DNA of 64,000 nucleotides from contig JBBILX010000001.1 in the NCBI GenBank assembly GCA_037444685.1, positions 496,001-560,000 on the forward strand. Reading direction: 5' to 3'. The stretch's first letter is position 1. The number at the start of each line of letters is the position of its first letter. The stretch comes from UBA964 sp037444685. GTDB taxonomy: Bacteria > Pseudomonadota > Gammaproteobacteria > Steroidobacterales > Steroidobacteraceae. The notes beneath the pieces are model-generated. The model was given only the letters and a program-made list of their open reading frames with translations, did no database searches and was not told the DNA's origin. A program made the translations under genes and the position numbers. Below, one piece after another: positions 60,380 to 64,000 of the stretch.

Positions 60380-63145
60380 TCAGTTGCCGGCGAAGCGATA
60401 GTTGAACCGCATGCCGATGATGCGCGGATCGGGCAACGTGCCACCAACCGTATCGGCCGGCGAGAAATTGGTCGGATCGAGCAGCGACTGGGCGACGTCG
60501 CCGGGGTTGCTGTTGGCCGACAGCACCGTGTCGTCGTCACCGACGTTGTCGACGTAGAGCAGTATGTCCCAGCGGTCCGAAGTCACGCCGAGCCGCAGGT
60601 TACCGAGCACGAAGTCATCGAGCTTGTTATTGTTGAAGATGTCGATGTACCGCTCCCCCTGTGACTGCACGTCACCCTCGATGAAGAAGCGCATGTTGCG
60701 TCCGCCGAGCCGGTCTGCGATCGGCACGGACCAGCGGGCTAGCCCGACCATTGAGTGCTCCGGAGCTCGCTCCAGTCGATTGCCCTTGAGGTTGATGTGG
60801 CAGACCCGGGCGTTCGCGAGACTGTCGAACACGCGTGGACAGCTACCGAAGCGCACGGCGTCGGTCGCCGAGGTCGACGTGAACGGAAAGTCGGTGAACT
60901 TCGCATCGAGATACGAGTAGTTGACGGCCAGGAACCAGTTGTCGTTGATTGCCCACTGCGCGTCGAGCTCGAGTCCCTTGACCTCGGCCTTGCCGGCGTT
61001 GAGCAGACGACCGACCGCTATGCCGGATGGCGTGACGAGCTGCGCCCCGACCTGCTTGTCCTCGTAGTTGATGAAGAACAGCGAGGGATTGAGCCGCAGC
61101 CGGCCGTTCAGCCATTCGGTCTTGGCGCCGAGCTCGTACTCGGTGAGCTTCTCGTTCTTGAATGTGAATTCGTCGTAGGCACCGTCGTAGTCGGCGTCCT
61201 GCCATGAGCCAGCCGTCACCGTCGAGATGCCGCCCGGCTTCACGCCCCGCGCCGCCGTCAGGTAGACCAGCGTGTCATCGCTCGGCTTGAGCTCGAGCGT
61301 CACGCGCGGCGTAAAGAAGCTGTGGTTGCTCTCGAGTTCGACCGGTGTGCCTGCGCCCTGCCTCACCCCCATGCCCGGCAAGGCCGGGAAGCCGGGCACG
61401 AAGAACTGCAGCGTGTCGAAGTACGGATAGAGCAGGTTCACCGATGGGCCGAAGACCTGGAAGCCGTTCAGCGTGCTGTCGTTACAGGGCAGCGGCGGCT
61501 GACCGGGGAACAGCGTGTTGGCGGGCAGTGCTGGCTCGGCGCAGTTCACACCGAGGACCGTCTCGTCCTCATCCGAATAGCGCCCCTCAAGTGTCAGCTT
61601 CCAGCGATCGGCGATGTTCCACTCGAGCATCGCGAAGGCGCTCCGGTGATCGATTTCGCGACCGTTCGGGCGTGCAATGGCGATCATCTGCCCGAGCACC
61701 TGGTTCGGACCGAAGGAGCCACAACTGGCCGGGATCGGCGCGAAGTTGCCGAACACCCCGGCCGGCAGCGCAGGCACGCAGAAGATGTTGATCGAGCGGG
61801 CGACCTGGTCGGCGTCCTCGCTCCAGTACAGGGCCCCGAGCATGAAATTCAGGGCACCGTCGAAGTCGGTCCGATAGCGCAGTTCCTGGCTGATCTGCCT
61901 GGTCTCGTTCGAATAATCGAAGCGCGCGGCGCGCAGTGCCCGATCGATGCCACCGACGACGCCGGAGTCGAAGTCACCATCCTCGTCGAAGGTGAACTCG
62001 GCATCGGTATAACCGGTGAGCGAGCTCAGAGTGCCCGGGCCAAGGTTCCAGTTCAGCACGAGTGAGAACCGGTTGATCCGCCGATCGCTGCCCGCATAGT
62101 CACGCCCGGTGAGCGGATTCGGATCGAGACGGACGGCCAACTCGTCGGCTCCGGGGATCGTGCCGCGGAACGCGTAGACGTGATTACTGCCCGGGAAGAC
62201 ACCGAAAGTCGAGGTGGGCGAGTACACACGTGCGCTGCCGGTCGGGCAGGCCCCCATCACGGCGGCGACCGGCGCGCCGGTGCCGACAGTCAGGCACTGC
62301 GAGCCCGTGGTCGGGCGGGCCGCGATCTCGTTGACCGGCAACTGGGCGGTCGGGAACTGACCGAAGTGATCGTCCGTGAACTCGAACCGGAACTTGGCCG
62401 AGAAGTCATCACTCGGCTCCCACTTGCCCGACAGCGCTGCCCCCCACCCGTCCCCGTCGCCGACCTTGGCGCCCGTCACCTCGTTGCGATAAATGCCATC
62501 CTGATTCCAGTAGACCGCGTTGAAGCGCAGTCCCCACGTGTCGCTGAGCGGACCGCTCAGCGAGGCCGACAGGTTGTAGCGGCCGAAGTCGGCAAACTCC
62601 CCGCGCACATTGCCCTCGGCCGCGGGCGAGGGATCCTTGGTCACGTACTGGATCGCGCCGGCGAACGCGCTGCGGCCGTAGAGCGCAGACTGCGGTCCTT
62701 TGACCACCTCGACCGCCGCGAGATCGAGCAGCCGGTTCGTCGCGAGCAGCGATCCGCCGCCGAAGGCGATGCTCTCGCTCGAGGTGTCGATGCCGTCGAC
62801 CAGGACCGCGACGTTGACGCGGCCGCGCGTCGGCGACAAACCGCGAATAGAAATGCGGTTGTCGGTCGCCGAATAGCCCTTGTCGTAGATCAGCGAGGCG
62901 TCGAGCCTCGCGACGTCGTCGATGTCGCTGACGCCGAGCCTCTCGATCTCGGCAGCCGGGATTGCCGTGATCGATAGCGACACGTCCTGCAGGCGCTCCT
63001 CGCGCTTGCGCGCGGTGACGACCACTTCATCGAGTCCGCCGTCGAGTGCCGCCTGATCGGCGAGCACGGGCACCGCGAGGAGCGTCGCGAGGCTCCCGAC
63101 GAGCAATGGCTGAAGGCGCGCGCTCGCGCCGGGATTCCTCTCCAT
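60380..63145 (-). CDS. TonB-dependent outer-membrane receptor
   Basis: A 921-residue outer-membrane receptor. Start at 63145 with an AGGAGG site upstream; signal peptide about residues 1-30 (LVGSLATLLAVPVLADQAA). A TonB-box-like segment EVVVTARKREERLQDVSLSI precedes the plug (RISIRGLSPTRGRVNVAVLV, then VVKGPQSALYGRSAFAGAIQ), followed by a long barrel ending in IGMRFNYRFAGN. Such receptors import siderophores, vitamins or large hydrophobic substrates; the adjacent catabolic genes suggest a carbon source. Two palindromes upstream suggest repression by the divergent TetR protein. Confidence 0.95.
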   Translation of the reverse strand: MERNPGASARLQPLLVGSLATLLAVPVLADQAALDGGLDEVVVTARKREERLQDVSLSITAIPAAEIERLGVSDIDDVARLDASLIYDKGYSATDNRISIRGLSPTRGRVNVAVLVDGIDTSSESIAFGGGSLLATNRLLDLAAVEVVKGPQSALYGRSAFAGAIQYVTKDPSPAAEGNVRGEFADFGRYNLSASLSGPLSDTWGLRFNAVYWNQDGIYRNEVTGAKVGDGDGWGAALSGKWEPSDDFSAKFRFEFTDDHFGQFPTAQLPVNEIAARPTTGSQCLTVGTGAPVAAVMGACPTGSARVYSPTSTFGVFPGSNHVYAFRGTIPGADELAVRLDPNPLTGRDYAGSDRRINRFSLVLNWNLGPGTLSSLTGYTDAEFTFDEDGDFDSGVVGGIDRALRAARFDYSNETRQISQELRYRTDFDGALNFMLGALYWSEDADQVARSINIFCVPALPAGVFGNFAPIPASCGSFGPNQVLGQMIAIARPNGREIDHRSAFAMLEWNIADRWKLTLEGRYSDEDETVLGVNCAEPALPANTLFPGQPPLPCNDSTLNGFQVFGPSVNLLYPYFDTLQFFVPGFPALPGMGVRQGAGTPVELESNHSFFTPRVTLELKPSDDTLVYLTAARGVKPGGISTVTAGSWQDADYDGAYDEFTFKNEKLTEYELGAKTEWLNGRLRLNPSLFFINYEDKQVGAQLVTPSGIAVGRLLNAGKAEVKGLELDAQWAINDNWFLAVNYSYLDAKFTDFPFTSTSATDAVRFGSCPRVFDSLANARVCHINLKGNRLERAPEHSMVGLARWSVPIADRLGGRNMRFFIEGDVQSQGERYIDIFNNNKLDDFVLGNLRLGVTSDRWDILLYVDNVGDDDTVLSANSNPGDVAQSLLDPTNFSPADTVGGTLPDPRIIGMRFNYRFAGN

Positions 63146-63159
63146 ACCCCCTCCTGATG

Positions 63160-63175
63160 GTGACCGCCCGGTCAC
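63160..63175. promoter_or_regulatory. Probable TetR operator, copy 1
   Basis: A perfect 7-base inverted repeat with a 2-base centre: GTGACCG, CC, CGGTCAC. It lies 14 bases upstream of the receptor start codon, just before its ribosome-binding site, between the divergent receptor and TetR genes. It matches the second copy at 63245-63260 except for one central base. Confidence 0.7.
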
Positions 63176-63244
63176 AACCTGTCACACGGCATGTCCGTGG
63201 CGTTAGCATCCGGCGGTTCGGTGACCACGTGGTGCTCATTCGCA

Positions 63245-63260
63245 GTGACCGCACGGTCAC
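63245..63260. promoter_or_regulatory. Probable TetR operator, copy 2
   Basis: A perfect 7-base inverted repeat, GTGACCG, CA, CGGTCAC, extended to 8-base arms by flanking A and T (63244-63261). It lies 30 bases before the TetR start. Spacing and symmetry are those of a TetR dimer site, so autoregulation and control of the receptor gene are inferred. A third, imperfect half-site GTGACC is at 63221. Confidence 0.7.
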
Positions 63261-63290
63261 TTGGGCAGCCCTCAGGCTAAGGTGTCGGGC

Positions 63291-64000
63291 GTGCCAAACG
63301 ACCGTTCACGGCGTCGTCGACCGGGACGGGCCGCCTCGGAACGAGCCCTGCTGCAGGCCTTCGAGGGGCTACTGACCCGCCACGGCGTCACCGGAGTCGG
63401 CGTCAATGCCGTACTCGACTCCGCCGGTGTCGGCAAGCGCCTGCTCTACGACTACTTCGGCGATCTCGAGGGTCTGGCCGCGGCCTGGGCGCGTGACCGG
63501 ACCGATCCGCTGGCTCTCGGCGAGCGCACCGACGCCCTGCGCGAACGGCTGCGCCATCTGCCCCCCGCGGCGCGGATCGCCGCGATCGTCGAGGACTACG
63601 CGACGAGCCTTCGCAGTCACCCCTGGGCCGGCGAGGTGCTGCTTGCCGATCTGCAGGACCGGCACACCCTGGCCCAGGCGATCCGGGAGATGCGTCGCGC
63701 CATCGGCATGGGGCACGAGCAGCTGCTGCTCGATCCCGCGCTGATGGCAGACCGGCGACTCGGGGAGCTGGCCTTCGTGCTGCACGCCGCGGCCAACTAC
63801 CTCGCGCTGCGCGCCCGGTTCGCGCCCGACTACAACGGCCTCGACCTCGCCACCGATGCCGGCTGGCGCGCGGCGATCAGGATGCTGTACACGACGGCCG
63901 GTGCAGACCCAGCCGCCCTGCGCCGCGCCGGTATCAAGCGCCGCGCTTCGGCCGGGCGGTCAGACGCTCCGGATACTCGCGCTCGATCCGGTCGCGATAG
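63291..64000 (+). CDS. TetR/AcrR family transcriptional regulator, 3' truncated by the window
   Basis: A frame open to the window edge encodes at least 236 residues. The N-terminal helix-turn-helix contains GLLTRHGVTGVGVNAVLDSA and the TetR signature AGVGKRLLYDYFGDLEGLAA. The ligand domain follows. Start chosen at the GTG at 63291, which has AAGG eight bases upstream; an in-frame GTG at 63282 is an alternative. It is divergent from the TonB-receptor gene, with two palindromic operators between them. Confidence 0.85.
   Translation, partial: MPNDRSRRRRPGRAASERALLQAFEGLLTRHGVTGVGVNAVLDSAGVGKRLLYDYFGDLEGLAAAWARDRTDPLALGERTDALRERLRHLPPAARIAAIVEDYATSLRSHPWAGEVLLADLQDRHTLAQAIREMRRAIGMGHEQLLLDPALMADRRLGELAFVLHAAANYLALRARFAPDYNGLDLATDAGWRAAIRMLYTTAGADPAALRRAGIKRRASAGRSDAPDTRARSGRD

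Overview
The window is about 64 kb of high-GC, gene-dense DNA. It looks like the chromosome of a gammaproteobacterium outside the enterics, most plausibly near the Xanthomonadales, Steroidobacterales or Nevskiales; that placement is inferred from gene content only. Supporting signs are a thrABC operon with a fused aspartate kinase-homoserine dehydrogenase, a PhoPQ-type two-component system with a PepSY partner, msrPQ, a purB/nudJ/mnmA neighbourhood, and several acyl-CoA catabolic genes with a TonB-dependent receptor. No insertion sequence, prophage, CRISPR array, tRNA or rRNA was recognised. No clear pseudogene was found. No gene-free stretch reaches 300 bases.

Layout. 1-2.9 kb: the end of an ALDH7-type aldehyde dehydrogenase, an FkbM methyltransferase and a WaaE-like glycosyltransferase. 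2.9-7.8 kb (minus): PepSY protein, PhoP-like regulator and PhoQ-like kinase; a glycine-zipper envelope protein; mazG and a NUDIX CoA pyrophosphatase. 7.8-15.3 kb (plus): purB, a conserved hypothetical, nudJ, mnmA, acnA with an unusual basic tail, and a HAD phosphatase. 15.3-24.8 kb: RraA-like protein, an orphan OppA-type binding protein, msrPQ, tryptophan dioxygenase, a YgjP-like metallohydrolase, fadH, threonine aldolase, tatD. 24.8-31.3 kb: NERD protein and thrABC (minus), then an XdhC-like gene (plus).

31.3-49 kb is the metabolic core. A minus-strand operon encodes the whole route from propionyl-CoA to succinyl-CoA: acyl-CoA carboxylase alpha and beta, a VOC protein that is probably the epimerase, MeaB and methylmalonyl-CoA mutase. 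A few kilobases on lie a CaiB/BaiF CoA-transferase, a mesaconyl-CoA hydratase-like protein and an acyl-CoA dehydrogenase whose length and N-terminal extension match methylsuccinyl-CoA dehydrogenase. Together these cover much of the lower ethylmalonyl-CoA pathway, or part of the 3-hydroxypropionate bicycle. The CoA lyase, crotonyl-CoA carboxylase/reductase and ethylmalonyl-CoA mutase are not in the window. A tandem SUMF1-type protein, a Tat-exported molybdenum hydroxylase large subunit and a TauE/SafE exporter sit between the two groups.

49-64 kb looks like an accessory catabolic locus: MmgE/PrpD, a PaaK-like CoA ligase and an amidase in one coupled operon, a PuuE-like deacetylase with an SDR, a crotonase lacking the usual glutamates, an aldehyde dehydrogenase, a DUF1838 protein, a secreted FG-GAP/ASPIC protein, a TonB-dependent receptor and a divergent TetR regulator cut by the window edge. 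Two near-identical palindromes between the receptor and regulator genes are probable TetR operators. The substrate of this locus cannot be read from the sequence.
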